In this document: piece after piece, positions 7,236-15,810 of the stretch
How positions within the stretch are numbered: position 1 is the stretch's first letter
How the letters are laid out: each line of letters opens with the position of its first letter
From: Halorarius litoreus
Lineage (GTDB): Archaea > Halobacteriota > Halobacteria > Halobacteriales > Haloarculaceae
Assembly (NCBI RefSeq): GCF_024362405.1
Contig: NZ_CP101454.1
Span: 3,224,001-3,288,000, forward strand
Direction: 5' to 3'
DNA length: 64,000 nt
Translations under genes and position numbers: made by a program
The notes under the pieces: model-generated
What the model saw: the letters and a program-made list of their open reading frames with translations, nothing else
Database searches by the model: none
What the model was told of the DNA's origin: nothing

Positions 7236-8954
7236 ATGCTGTCTGGGCTCGCGACCGCACTCGCACTCCCACCGACCCGGGTATTCGCTCTCGTGGTGGG
7301 GTATCTTCTCGCCGGACTGTTCGGCGCGGGCCTCGCGACGTACGCTTTCCGCCGCCGTCGAGCCGAGCCTTCGGTGCGGGCGTTCGGGTATCTCGCGCTC
7401 GTGGCGACGCTCGTCTGCCTCGCGCTCTCGGCGCGGATGCTCTCCACCACGCTCGAGACCAAACTCCTCTGGAACACCGTCACGTACGTCGGCTGGGGAG
7501 CAATCGGGCCGCTCATCCTCCTGTTCGTTCTCCGCTACGTTGACGCCGGGAGCGACGTCTCCCGTCGGACGCTCGCCGGGCTCGCAGTCGTCCCCGCTGT
7601 GACCCTCGTGCTCGTCGCCACGACGCAGTTCCACAGCATCCACTACGCCGATGTCGGCCTCCGGTACGTCGACGGCTGGCCCATCGCGCGACTCGAGGTG
7701 GGGACGTGGTTCTGGGTGTTCTGGATCTACGAGTACGGCCTCTGCGTACTTGGCGCGGGCGTCCTCCTTCACTACGCACGCGACGCCGCAGGCGCGTTCC
7801 GGACACAGGCAGTCGCGCTCGTCGTCGCGCTGCTGCTCATGCTGTCCGCGAACCTCGCGTTCCTCGTGTTCGGGTTGGCGCCCTTCCCGGGGGCGGACCT
7901 GACGCCGTTCGGCATCGCCGCGGGATTACTCGTCGTCGGTGCCGCCGTCTTCCACGTCGGCTTCATCGACGTCGTCCCCGTCGCGCGCGAACGCGTGTTC
8001 GAAGCCCTCGACGACCCGGTCGTCGTCGTCAACCGGAACGGTATCGTCGTGGACGCCAACGCCGCTGCGGACTGCCTCCTCGATGCGTCACAGCCACTCG
8101 CACCGGCCCGGGACGTACTGCCCCCCGAAGTCCTCGACAGCGGGCTGCTCGAGGACGATGTGGAGGAAAGCGAAGTGGAGTTGGCAGGCGATACCGACAC
8201 GTGGTATCTCGTTCGGCGGCACCCGGTCGGTGAGGGGGCGTTCGCGCTCATCTTCACCGACGTGACCGAACGCCGGGTACGTGAACAGCGGCTCGAAGAG
8301 TTCGCGTCGGTACTGAGCCACGACGTCAGGAACCCGCTCGCCGTCGCGGACGGTCACCTGGCCCTCGCCCGCGACTCCGACGACCCCGGGCCACACATCG
8401 AGGCGACCCAGCGGGCCGTCGACCGCATCGGCCGAATCGTCGACGACCTGCTCACGGTTGCCGAGGACGGCGGCTCCGTGACTGACCCCGAACCCATCGA
8501 CCTCGCAACCGTCGCTGAAGCGGCCTGGAGTTCTGTCGACACTGGGGACGCACAGCTATCTGTCGTCGACACGATGGTTATCGAGGCTGACTTCGACCGC
8601 CTGCAGCGAGCTCTCGAAAACCTCTTTCGAAACAGCGTCGACCACGGGGCGACGGTCCACCGACCATCGACACAGCCGACACGCAACGGCGACCCAGTCA
8701 CCGTGACCGTCGGCACGACCCCCGACGGCTTCTACGTCGCCGACGACGGGCCCGGCATCCCCGAGGCGTCACGAGAGCTAGTGTTCGACCGGGGGTACAC
8801 GACCGGCGGTGACGGCGTCGGCCTCGGACTGACGATCGTCGCGGGCGTGGCCGACGCCCACGGCTGGTCAGTGGAAGCGACGGAGGGTGAGGCAGGTGGG
8901 GCCCGCTTCGTGTTTCGTACTCAGCGGTCCGTAGTGGCCCAGGAACAGTCCTGA
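7236..8954 (+). CDS. Membrane histidine kinase (7TM sensor - PAS-like - HisKA - HATPase)
   Basis: A 572-residue protein. The first 245 residues hold seven hydrophobic segments, matching the N-terminal 7TM region of haloarchaeal histidine kinases. A short PAS-like segment follows (VFEALDDPVVVVNRNGIVVD, about residues 254-273). HisKA has the phosphoacceptor in FASVLSHDVRNPLAV (His362). The ATPase domain shows the N box NLFRNSVDHG, G1 VADDGPGIPEA and G2 GDGVGLGLTIV. No receiver domain is present, so the partner response regulator must be elsewhere. The stop overlaps the convergent zinc-ribbon gene by 34 bases. TATA-like AT-rich sequence (aacactatatttattc) precedes the start by about 25-40 bases. 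Confidence 0.93.
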   Translation: MLSGLATALALPPTRVFALVVGYLLAGLFGAGLATYAFRRRRAEPSVRAFGYLALVATLVCLALSARMLSTTLETKLLWNTVTYVGWGAIGPLILLFVLRYVDAGSDVSRRTLAGLAVVPAVTLVLVATTQFHSIHYADVGLRYVDGWPIARLEVGTWFWVFWIYEYGLCVLGAGVLLHYARDAAGAFRTQAVALVVALLLMLSANLAFLVFGLAPFPGADLTPFGIAAGLLVVGAAVFHVGFIDVVPVARERVFEALDDPVVVVNRNGIVVDANAAADCLLDASQPLAPARDVLPPEVLDSGLLEDDVEESEVELAGDTDTWYLVRRHPVGEGAFALIFTDVTERRVREQRLEEFASVLSHDVRNPLAVADGHLALARDSDDPGPHIEATQRAVDRIGRIVDDLLTVAEDGGSVTDPEPIDLATVAEAAWSSVDTGDAQLSVVDTMVIEADFDRLQRALENLFRNSVDHGATVHRPSTQPTRNGDPVTVTVGTTPDGFYVADDGPGIPEASRELVFDRGYTTGGDGVGLGLTIVAGVADAHGWSVEATEGEAGGARFVFRTQRSVVAQEQS

Positions 8955-9145
8955 CATTTGTAGCCGGTGACGAACTCCGTCACCGACGGCATGTAGCCGA
9001 CGGAGATTACGTCGCCCCCACAGTCGGGGCAGTCGCGGTCGGCGTCCTCGATGCCCTCGGTGTCCATCACGGCCTCTCCCTCGATGAGTTCGGCGAGCTT
9101 GCCGGGGGTGACCATCCGCCCTTCGACGACACGGTTCTCGGCCAT
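8921..9145 (-). CDS. Zinc-ribbon protein, DUF5795-like
   Basis: A 74-residue protein starting MAENRVVEGRMVTPGKLAEL. Two CxxC pairs, DCPDCGG and KCQDCSW, about 26 residues apart predict one zinc ribbon. The intervening VGYMPSVTEFVTGY is the conserved feature I associate with the haloarchaeal DUF5795 family; that name is from memory. The 3' end overlaps the convergent kinase gene. No partner gene suggests a function. Zinc ribbons of this size in haloarchaea are mostly uncharacterised. Confidence 0.8.
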   Translation of the reverse strand: MAENRVVEGRMVTPGKLAELIEGEAVMDTEGIEDADRDCPDCGGDVISVGYMPSVTEFVTGYKCQDCSWATTDR

Positions 9146-9212
9146 AGCGACACGCCGCGGTGAAAACGGGTAAGCGTTGTCCTCTGTCCCAACAGTCAGG
9201 AGTCGCCGAAGT

Positions 9213-9287
9213 TCACAGCCACGGCGCGCAGTCTGCGACCGCTCGCCGCGCGAATCGCGTCACGAACCACTCACAGCCACGGCGCGC
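9213..9287. repeat. Direct repeat of 17 bases at the end of the DUF5794-like gene
   Basis: TCACAGCCACGGCGCGC occurs at 9213-9229 and again at 9271-9287. The right copy encodes the last residues (APWL and stop) of the minus-strand membrane protein. The left copy repeats the same reading just past the stop, suggesting a short tandem duplication of the 3' end. Confidence 0.6.
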
Positions 9288-10182
9288 GGTCGCCGTCCGT
9301 CACGCCGGGCGTCCCACGCGAGTCGTCGTCGTCGTTGTCTTCGTACGCCTCGTCCACGTCGACCGGCTCGGGGTCCTCGGCAGCGTCCGCTTCCCCACCG
9401 TCGGGGACTGCGCCGGTCGCCGTCTCGACGGGCGCAGGGTCATCGTTGTCGCTGGGGTCGAGCGCGAGTAGCGACGTGATGGCGAGCACGGCGAGGGCGA
9501 TCGGGACGTTCGTCTGGATGATACCGAGGATGCTCAGCGGTAGTACGCCGAGCGCGACGGCGCTCCCGAAACGGAAGCGGTCGATGTCGACGTTGCCCCG
9601 AAGCCACGGACCCAGCAGCGCCACCGACAGCGCGAAGCCGACACCGACGCCGGCGGCAGCGACACCCCGGGCGACGAGCATCGGGTCGGCGACGAAGGGG
9701 TCGCCGAACGCGAGTCCGCTCGGATCGAACGAGGCGATGAGCCCCAGCCCGACGATGACGCCGGGCGAGGGGAGGTACTCACCGACGGTTGCGGACGCCG
9801 TCTTCGCCGCGATTGCGAGGATGACGAGCGCCGCGAACCGCTCGAAGACGGGCATGTTCAGCATCTCCGCGATGGTCGGGGCGATGGCCGCTTCCAGCGC
9901 CGCCAGCGCCATCAGTGGGATGCCGACGAGGAGGATGGTCACGACCTGTTCGCGGCGGGTCCCCTCCATGTCGGCGAGGACGACGGCGAGGGTGGCGGAG
10001 CCGCCGAAGACGAGTAGCCCCACCTCGAGGATTCCGAGGACGCTCCCGACGGCTCCAGCGAGGATGAGCGCAGGGAAGATGCCATCGACGAGTGGCAGCG
10101 CCATCACCGTCGCGAGGAGCTTCGTGCCTTCACCCACAGACCGCTCTAGGCGGAGTGCTATCGGGTGTCTGGACGTACTCAT
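9271..10182 (-). CDS. Polytopic membrane protein, DUF5794-like
   Basis: A 303-residue protein with about seven or eight hydrophobic helices between residues 20 and 245, then an Asp/Glu-rich cytoplasmic tail ending DGDRAPWL. The start MSTSRHPIALRLERSVGEGTK and the phrases PLVDGIFPALILAGAV and VDIDRFRFGSAVALGVLPLS match what I recall of haloarchaeal DUF5794 proteins, whose function is unknown. A small gene ends three bases upstream of its ATG on the same strand, suggesting a two-gene operon. No transporter signature is visible. Confidence 0.82.
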   Translation of the reverse strand: MSTSRHPIALRLERSVGEGTKLLATVMALPLVDGIFPALILAGAVGSVLGILEVGLLVFGGSATLAVVLADMEGTRREQVVTILLVGIPLMALAALEAAIAPTIAEMLNMPVFERFAALVILAIAAKTASATVGEYLPSPGVIVGLGLIASFDPSGLAFGDPFVADPMLVARGVAAAGVGVGFALSVALLGPWLRGNVDIDRFRFGSAVALGVLPLSILGIIQTNVPIALAVLAITSLLALDPSDNDDPAPVETATGAVPDGGEADAAEDPEPVDVDEAYEDNDDDDSRGTPGVTDGDRAPWL

Positions 10183-10185
10183 CGG

Positions 10186-10380
10186 TCAGAGACGTTGGCG
10201 ATACCCCGTCGCCGATGGGTGGTGTCCTCCGCGATACTCGGGTGCGGGCCGGATCCCGAGCCAGTCGAGGGCGAAGTTCTCCGCTTTATTGAGCGCCTCC
10301 ATCGCAAATGTAAATGTAATGCCGGAGTCCAGGCTCGACTGACCGGCAATACGGTTCGCGATGGGACTTGCGGAGTCCAT
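10186..10380 (-). CDS. Small protein upstream of the DUF5794-like gene
   Basis: A 64-residue frame starting MDSASPIANRIAGQSSLDSG and ending PSATGYRQRL; longer starts at 10404 or 10437 are possible. Its TGA lies immediately before the ATG of the DUF5794-like gene (three intervening bases), as in a translationally coupled operon, which supports a real gene. The sequence is protein-like (FAMEALNKAENFALDWLGIRP) but has no motif I recognise. An AT-rich patch (caaatattg) just upstream could be a promoter for the longer forms. Confidence 0.5.
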   Translation of the reverse strand: MDSASPIANRIAGQSSLDSGITFTFAMEALNKAENFALDWLGIRPAPEYRGGHHPSATGYRQRL

Positions 10381-10676
10381 ATCAGCAATATTTGTCGACC
10401 GAATCATAAGCGTTGTGTGAGGGGTGTCCGCACACACCGGAGAATCGGCCGAGTTCGTGAGAAAGCGTCACAGATATCTAGGCGTTACCGGCAGGGGACT
10501 GGACGAACGTACACCACCGGCGGCGAATGGTGGTCGGTGTTGTACGATGGTCGGAGATGGACATCGGTGGGTCGGGTCGGCCGAGTCGCTCCCCCACGGC
10601 GTACGCCACGCGGCCACACGCCCCGTAGCGCACCGGTTCTCGGAACGTTTTTCACCCGAGCGTTCACACCGTTTAT
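10381..10676. other. Intergenic segment upstream of guaB
   Basis: About 295 bases between divergent genes. It contains promoter-like AT-rich patches near 10385-10410 (toward the minus-strand genes) and near 10640-10676 (gttttt and gtttata just before the guaB ATG). Plus-strand ORFs here overlap known signals and have Arg-rich shadow composition. No RNA or repeat was recognised. Confidence 0.45.
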
Positions 10677-12155
10677 ATGGAGGACGACCAGCCGTTTTCG
10701 GAGAAGCTCCGTGTGCCGGAGGCGCTGACGTTCGACGACGTACTTCTACGACCCAAGGAGTCACGCGTCGAGCCCGACGAAGCCGACACGGCGACACGTG
10801 TCTCGCGAAACGTCACGCTCAACATCCCGGTGCTCTCGGCGGCGATGGACACCGTCACCGAGGCGGACCTCGCCATCGAGATGGCCCGCCAGGGGGGTCT
10901 CGGGGTGCTGCATCGCAACATGGACGTCGAGGAGACCGCCGCGCACGTCGAGCAGGTGAAGCGCGCGGACGAACTCATCATCCGTGACGTCGTGACCGCC
11001 GCGCCGGAGATGACCGTCGAGGAGGTCGACGCGATGATGGGCCGCGCCGGCGTCTCCGGAGCGCCCGTCGTCGACAGCGACGGCGAGGTGCTCGGTATCA
11101 TCTCGGGAACCGACATCCGCCCACTGCTCGGAATCCGCTCTGACGACCCGGTCGAGGATGCGATGACCGACGAGGTCGTCACCGCGAGCGAGGACATCGA
11201 GGCGCGCGAGGCCCTCGAGTTGATGTACGAGCACAAAATCGAGCGCGTCCCCATCGTCGACGAGGACAACCGGCTCACCGGCCTCGTCACGATGCGCGGC
11301 ATCCTCTCCCGCCGCGAGTACGACGACGCCGCACGCGACGAGGAGGGGCGACTCATCGCTGGCGTCGCCGTCGGCCCGTTCGAGATGGACCGCGCTCGCG
11401 CGGCGGACGACGCCGGCGCGGACGTGCTGTTCATCGACTGTGCGCACGCACACAACCTGAACGTGCTCGACTCGGCGCGCGACATCAAAGCCGAAGTCGA
11501 GGCGGACGTCGTCGTCGGCAACATCGGCACGCGCGAGGCGGCCGAAGCCGCCGTCGACTTCGCCGACGGCCTGAAGGTCGGTATCGGCCCCGGCTCCATC
11601 TGTACCACGCGCGTCGTCTCGGGCGCCGGCATGCCCCAGATTTCCGCGGTCGCCGAGGTCGCGGACGTCGCCCAGCGCCAGGACGTGCCGGTCATCGCCG
11701 ACGGTGGCATCCGCTACTCCGGTGACGCCATCAAGGCAATCGCCGCGGGCGCCGACGCCGTCATGCTCGGCTCCTTCTTCGCCGGGACCGACGAGGCACC
11801 GGGCCGCGTCATCACCATGAACGGCAAGAAGTACAAGCAGTACCGCGGGATGGGCTCCGTCGGCGCGATGAGCGAGGGCGGCGGCGACCGCTACCTCAAG
11901 GACGCCGAGGAGGACGACGACTTCGTCCCGGAGGGTGTGGAGGCCGCAACGCCGTACAAGGGGTCGCTCGAATCGGAACTCCACCAGCTCGTCGGCGGGA
12001 TGCGCTCGGGAATGGGCTACGTGGGCGCCGACTCGATCCCCGCGTTCAAGGAGCGCGCCGAGTTCGTCCGCGTCTCCTCGGCCGGCCAGACCGAGGGCCA
12101 CCCGCACGACGTGATGATCACGGACGAGGCACCGAACTACTCGCCCAGCGAGTAA
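10677..12155 (+). CDS. guaB: Inosine-5'-monophosphate dehydrogenase
   Basis: A 492-residue IMPDH that oxidises IMP to XMP with NAD+, the committed step of GMP synthesis. The N-terminus [17 protein letters not shown] is diagnostic. Two CBS domains occupy about residues 103-215 ([24 protein letters not shown]). The catalytic loop [15 protein letters not shown] places the nucleophile at Cys309. Phosphate-binding GGIRYSGD and the flap region [13 protein letters not shown] follow. Length equals the usual 480-500. The start at 10677 directly follows a TATA-like run, fitting a short or absent leader. Nothing odd is seen. Confidence 0.97.
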   Translation: MEDDQPFSEKLRVPEALTFDDVLLRPKESRVEPDEADTATRVSRNVTLNIPVLSAAMDTVTEADLAIEMARQGGLGVLHRNMDVEETAAHVEQVKRADELIIRDVVTAAPEMTVEEVDAMMGRAGVSGAPVVDSDGEVLGIISGTDIRPLLGIRSDDPVEDAMTDEVVTASEDIEAREALELMYEHKIERVPIVDEDNRLTGLVTMRGILSRREYDDAARDEEGRLIAGVAVGPFEMDRARAADDAGADVLFIDCAHAHNLNVLDSARDIKAEVEADVVVGNIGTREAAEAAVDFADGLKVGIGPGSICTTRVVSGAGMPQISAVAEVADVAQRQDVPVIADGGIRYSGDAIKAIAAGADAVMLGSFFAGTDEAPGRVITMNGKKYKQYRGMGSVGAMSEGGGDRYLKDAEEDDDFVPEGVEAATPYKGSLESELHQLVGGMRSGMGYVGADSIPAFKERAEFVRVSSAGQTEGHPHDVMITDEAPNYSPSE

Positions 12156-12191
12156 GCCTCGCAACGGCGGCTCGTCACCAGTCCATCCCCG

Positions 12192-12314
12192 TCACCATCC
12201 GGCGTCGGCGTTCATACAGTCCCGACTGCAGTAGCCCATCTTCGCCGTCCGCGCACTGTCGTGCGCTTCGAACATCCACCCACAGTGTTTGCATTTGTTC
12301 GACTGCAAACTCAT
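12192..12314 (-). CDS. Tiny zinc-finger protein (40 aa)
   Basis: A 40-residue protein, MSLQSNKCKHCGWMFEAHDS then YCSRDCMNADAGW. The CxxC and CxxxC pairs 20 residues apart form a predicted zinc site. An upstream in-frame extension exists, but its composition is poor, so ATG 12314 is chosen. Haloarchaea encode many such micro zinc-finger proteins and most are uncharacterised. It converges on guaB and diverges from the DUF6498-like gene. Confidence 0.7.
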   Translation of the reverse strand: MSLQSNKCKHCGWMFEAHDSARTAKMGYCSRDCMNADAGW

Positions 12315-12467
12315 ATCGCGCTCATCCACGGCCGTTGGCAAAAGTGCTGTGGGAGTGTGTGACACACGTCCGACCGACCGCATTCGCTGCCCAGCACCGA
12401 CGCCAGCGTGGCCGCCCCCGGTCGAAGCCGTGCCCAGAGTTATGCCGGTCGACGTACACTCGAGAGC

Positions 12468-13115
12468 GTGTCGACGCAGCCGCACTCAGCCGCGAACGGA
12501 CCGATGGGACTCCTCGCCGGCGCCGCGATCGTGCTCGTGGGGAACCTCGTCCCGCTGTTCGGCGTCGTCGAGTTCGGCTGGAGTCTCACCGCCCTGCTCG
12601 TCGTCTACTGGCTCGAATCCGGGCTGGTGGGTGTGCTCACCGTTCCCCGAATCCTGGTCGCGGGCATCGACGCACCGCTCGACGACCTCCCGCCAGCGGA
12701 ACGCAACACGGCCGATGCGTGGTTCTTCGTCGTCCACTACGGCCTGTTCTGGGTCGTCCACGGGGTGTTCGTCGGCGTGTTCGTCCTCTGGCTCGGCGTC
12801 CCCACGCTCCCAGGGCTCACCACCGTCGTCCTCGGCGCCGGCAGCCTCCTCGTCGCCCACCTCGGGGCAACCGCCGGCTACCTCCTGAACGACCACTACC
12901 GGCTGGCGGACCCCGACGCCGAGTTCTTCCGGCCGTACCCCCGCGTCCTCGCACTCCACTTCACCGTCGTCTTCGGGAGCATCGCCGTCGCCACGCTCGG
13001 AGCACCGCTCGTGCTCGTCGCAATCCTCGTCGGTGTGAAGACGGTCGCGGACCTCCTCGCGTTCGCGTACGACCGCTCGAAGGCGCGCACGACGAGGATC
13101 ACGTCGCTTTCCTGA
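12468..13115 (+). CDS. Integral membrane protein, DUF6498-like
   Basis: A polytopic protein of about 215 residues if read from GTG 12468 (VSTQPHSAANGPMGLLAG); an ATG at 12408 would add 20 Arg-rich residues and is less likely. About six hydrophobic helices are visible. LEFGW-like VVEFGWSLTALLVVYWLESGL near the N-terminus and VHYGLFWVVHGVFVGVFV in the middle resemble the DUF6498 family of archaeal and bacterial membrane proteins (family name from memory). Function is unknown. It stands alone, upstream of tRNA-Lys. Confidence 0.78.
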   Translation: MSTQPHSAANGPMGLLAGAAIVLVGNLVPLFGVVEFGWSLTALLVVYWLESGLVGVLTVPRILVAGIDAPLDDLPPAERNTADAWFFVVHYGLFWVVHGVFVGVFVLWLGVPTLPGLTTVVLGAGSLLVAHLGATAGYLLNDHYRLADPDAEFFRPYPRVLALHFTVVFGSIAVATLGAPLVLVAILVGVKTVADLLAFAYDRSKARTTRITSLS

Positions 13116-13216
13116 CCCCGGCGAGCACCCACGCTAGCCACGCCGCCCGACCGCCCGACCAGCTAACGAAGAACACGAACAGCGCGAGCTCCGGAGTGAT
13201 GATAGACGGTCCGGCG

Positions 13217-13270
13217 AGAGGGATTTGAACCACGGTCGCTCACTGCGTTCGCTCCCTGGTTCAAATCCTC
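13217..13270. repeat. Inverted repeat built from a tRNA T-arm copy
   Basis: Left arm agagggatttgaacca and right arm tggttcaaatcctc face each other around the loop cggtcgctcactgcgttcgc plus tccc. The left arm with its flank repeats the T-arm of the neighbouring tRNA-Lys (gagagggatttgaacc). The element lies about 70 bases beyond the tRNA 3' end, as does the related element behind tRNA-Trp at 6475-6532. Confidence 0.75.
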
Positions 13271-13341
13271 GTGCCCGCACAGCCGCTCGCGGGCCGCGAG
13301 CACACGTTACGCGGTGCTCGCTGAGTTGCTCGCGGTAGAAG

Positions 13342-13415
13342 CGGGCCGAGAGGGATTTGAACCCTCGACCGACTGGTTAAGAGCCAGTCGCTCTCCCTGG
13401 CTGAGCTATCGGCCC
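13342..13415 (-). tRNA. tRNA-Lys (CTT anticodon)
   Basis: A 74-nt intronless tRNA. The acceptor GGGCCGA pairs with TCGGCCC. The D-arm is GCTC...GAGC, the anticodon stem ACTGG/CCAGT encloses loop CTCTTAA (anticodon CTT, lysine AAG), and the T-arm is GAGGG-TTCAAAT-CCCTC. The discriminator base is G and CCA is not encoded. Confidence 0.96.
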
Positions 13416-13539
13416 TCAGCAATTTCGGGTAGCGGAGGCCGTTGCATATAGCTTGCGTTTCGACGCCCCCGTGCGATTCTGTCACGGGCGCGACGAGGTG
13501 GGCAGTTTAAGTTACCGCGCGCCGCACGACGAAGTATCC

Positions 13540-14991
13540 ATGAGCGGTATCTCGATGGCGTCGATGTCCACCTACGCTATTCTCGGGTGTGGGAGCGTCG
13601 GACACGCGGTCGCCGAAGAGCTCGTCGACGAGGGGAAAGACGTCCTCATCCTCGACAAGGACGAGGGCCGGGTCGAGGCGCTCCGCGACCAGGACCTCGA
13701 CGCGCGCACGGCCGACATCGCCGAGGAGGGGGTCGTCGACCTGCTGGAGGACCGCGACGTCCTGCTCATCCTCTCGTCCGACGTCGAGGCGAACAAGGCG
13801 GCCGTCGACAACATCCGCGCGCGCGGTGGCGACCAGTTCATCGTCGTCCGCGCCTCGGACCCGGTCACCGCCGACGAACTCACCGAACTCGGCGTCGACG
13901 TGGTCATCAACCCCTCGGCGGTCATCGCCGACTCCGCACTCCGCGCGCTGGAGACCGGGGAACTCGAGTACAAGGCCGAACAGCTCGCGGGCGTCATCGA
14001 CTCCACGGAGCGACGAATGGCCATCTTCGCACACCGCTCGCCCGACCCCGACTCCATCGCGAGCGCGGTTGCCTTGCAGGCCATCGCCGCTTCCCGTGGC
14101 ATCGAGGCCGACATCGTCTACGAGGGTGAAATCGGCCATCAGGAGAACCGGGCGTTCGTCAACCTGTTCGGCATCGACCTGCTGACGCTGGATGAAGTCG
14201 AGATCGACGACTACGACACCATCGCGCTGGTCGACCACGCGAAGGCCTCGATTCCCGAAATCGACGCCGACATCGACATCTTCATCGACCACTACGAGCC
14301 GGAGGAGGACTACGACGCCCGGTTCATGGACGTTCGCCCGAACGTCTCGTCGACCTCGACCATCCTCACGAAGTACATCCAGGAGTTCGACCTCAACCTC
14401 GACGAGGACGTCGCCACCGCCCTGCTCTACGGTATCCGCGCGGAAACCCTCGACTTCAAGCGGGACACGACGCCTGCAGACCTCACTGCGGCAGCCTATC
14501 TCTATCCGTTCGCGGACCACGACACGCTCGAACAGGTCGAGTCGCCGTCGATGAGTCCCGAGACGCTCGACGTGCTCGCCGAGGCCATCCGAAACCGCGA
14601 CGTAAAGGGGAGTCACCTCGTCTCGAACGCCGGATTCATCCGCGACCGTGACGCGCTCTCGCAGGCCGCCCAGCACCTCCTCAACCTCGAAGGCATCACG
14701 ACGACGGCGGTGTTCGCGCTCGCGGACGACACCATCTATCTCGCCGCACGCTCGAAGGACATCCGGATGAACATCGGTGCGGTCCTCGAGGACGCCTTCG
14801 GGGGCATCGGCGAGGTCGTCGGCCACTCGACGGACGCCTCCGCGGAGATTCCCCTCGGCATCTTCACCGGGATCGAGACGAGCGAGGACAACCGCGAGAC
14901 GCTGCTCTCGCTCGTCGAGGAGGCCGTCCGCACCAAGCTGTTCGAGGCGATGGGCGTCGAGTCCGGCGGCGAGTCCGGTAACGGCAGTTAA
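13540..14991 (+). CDS. TrkA-N / DHH-DHHA1 phosphoesterase fusion
   Basis: A 483-residue protein starting MSGISMASMSTYAILGCGSVGHA. A longer ATG at 13453 overlaps promoter sequence; a TATA-like tttaagtt near 13506 fits leaderless initiation at 13540. The first 130 residues are a Rossmann TrkA-N domain (ILGCGSVGHA...LDKDEGR). It is followed by a DHH-family hydrolase with AHRSPDPDSIASAVAL, VDHAKAS and IFIDHYEPE as metal-binding motifs, then a C-terminal DHHA1 region. Family knowledge: DHH/DHHA1 proteins cleave short oligonucleotides or cyclic dinucleotides. The TrkA-N fusion is a recurrent archaeal architecture whose substrate is unsettled. Confidence 0.9.
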   Translation: MSGISMASMSTYAILGCGSVGHAVAEELVDEGKDVLILDKDEGRVEALRDQDLDARTADIAEEGVVDLLEDRDVLLILSSDVEANKAAVDNIRARGGDQFIVVRASDPVTADELTELGVDVVINPSAVIADSALRALETGELEYKAEQLAGVIDSTERRMAIFAHRSPDPDSIASAVALQAIAASRGIEADIVYEGEIGHQENRAFVNLFGIDLLTLDEVEIDDYDTIALVDHAKASIPEIDADIDIFIDHYEPEEDYDARFMDVRPNVSSTSTILTKYIQEFDLNLDEDVATALLYGIRAETLDFKRDTTPADLTAAAYLYPFADHDTLEQVESPSMSPETLDVLAEAIRNRDVKGSHLVSNAGFIRDRDALSQAAQHLLNLEGITTTAVFALADDTIYLAARSKDIRMNIGAVLEDAFGGIGEVVGHSTDASAEIPLGIFTGIETSEDNRETLLSLVEEAVRTKLFEAMGVESGGESGNGS

Positions 14992-15044
14992 TCAGTTCCG
15001 CCCTGCGGCGAACCTTTAGGTACTGTCCACGCCGAGCACCGCGA

Positions 15045-15458
15045 ATGCGCGTGGACGTCCCCGGCGGCTCCCTCGACATCGACGAGAGCTATCTCGATGC
15101 AACACCCGAGACGGTTCGCCAGCAGGTTCGTGAGTACGCGCGCGGCGACCGGCACACCTTCGACGTCGGCGTCCGCTATCCCGATGATTTCACCGGCCAG
15201 GTGATGCGAGCGATGGCTGCCATCCCACACGGCGAGACGCGGACGTACGGCGACATCGCCGCGGCCGTCGACTCCGGCGCAGTCGCGGTTGGTGGTGGGT
15301 GTGGCCGCAATCCGATTCCGCTGGTCGTGCCCTGCCACCGCGTCGTCGCAGCGGACTCCATCGGCGGCTTCTCGGCGGCGGGCGGCGCCGAGCTGAAGCA
15401 GTCGCTACTCGAACACGAAGGGGCACTAGACACACAGACGAACCTCGAACGGTTCTGA
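15045..15458 (+). CDS. ogt: Methylated-DNA--protein-cysteine methyltransferase
   Basis: A 137-residue protein repairing O6-alkylguanine by irreversible transfer to its own cysteine. The catalytic motif IPLVVPCHRVV puts the acceptor at Cys97. The helix-turn-helix region FTGQVMRAMAAIPHGETRTYGDIA and the asparagine hinge GRNPIP precede it, as expected. The N-terminal domain is short, typical of archaeal forms. The start at 15045 follows an AT-rich ctttaggtac about 30 bases upstream. The gene converges on a PRC-barrel gene seven bases away. Confidence 0.94.
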   Translation: MRVDVPGGSLDIDESYLDATPETVRQQVREYARGDRHTFDVGVRYPDDFTGQVMRAMAAIPHGETRTYGDIAAAVDSGAVAVGGGCGRNPIPLVVPCHRVVAADSIGGFSAAGGAELKQSLLEHEGALDTQTNLERF

Positions 15459-15465
15459 CCGATAA

Positions 15466-15756
15466 TCAGGCGGCTGCTTCGTCATCTTCGCCGTCCTTGA
15501 TGCGCTCGATGACGTCGTTGACGAGGATGACGTCGCCGACGGCGCGGACCCAGCGGTACGGGAGGATGACGCCACGAGAGCTCTTCGCGCGCTCGTCGAA
15601 CAGGCTGTGGTTGAGCTCCGTCAGCGCGAGGCCGGTGACGACTTCGTTGTCGAGGTCGAGGCGCAGGTCCTCGACCTGTCCGACGAACACCCCGTTGTTC
15701 GAGTAGACCTCGCGGCCGACGATAGACGTGATCTCCTGGGGAACGTCCTGGTTCAT
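15466..15756 (-). CDS. PRC-barrel domain protein
   Basis: A 96-residue protein starting MNQDVPQEITSIVGREVYSN. It contains a single PRC-barrel: GREVYSNNGVFVGQVEDLRLDLDN followed by GVILPYRWVRAVGDVILV, the usual pattern of the archaeal stand-alone form. Family knowledge: these small beta-barrels are found with RNA-processing and cell-division proteins; CdpB-type PRC-barrel proteins act in haloarchaeal division. Which subtype this is cannot be settled here. The acidic C-terminus EDDEAAA is typical. Confidence 0.9.
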   Translation of the reverse strand: MNQDVPQEITSIVGREVYSNNGVFVGQVEDLRLDLDNEVVTGLALTELNHSLFDERAKSSRGVILPYRWVRAVGDVILVNDVIERIKDGEDDEAAA

Positions 15757-15810
15757 ACGCCGAGGGTGGGTCGGCCCGTTCTTAATCCTGCCGGCCCTGT
15801 CTGACGTGTG

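Noticed and set aside
10761..12164. 467-codon minus-strand ORF opposite guaB
   Set aside because: Shadow frame typical of high-G+C genes; the IMPDH sense frame is unmistakable.
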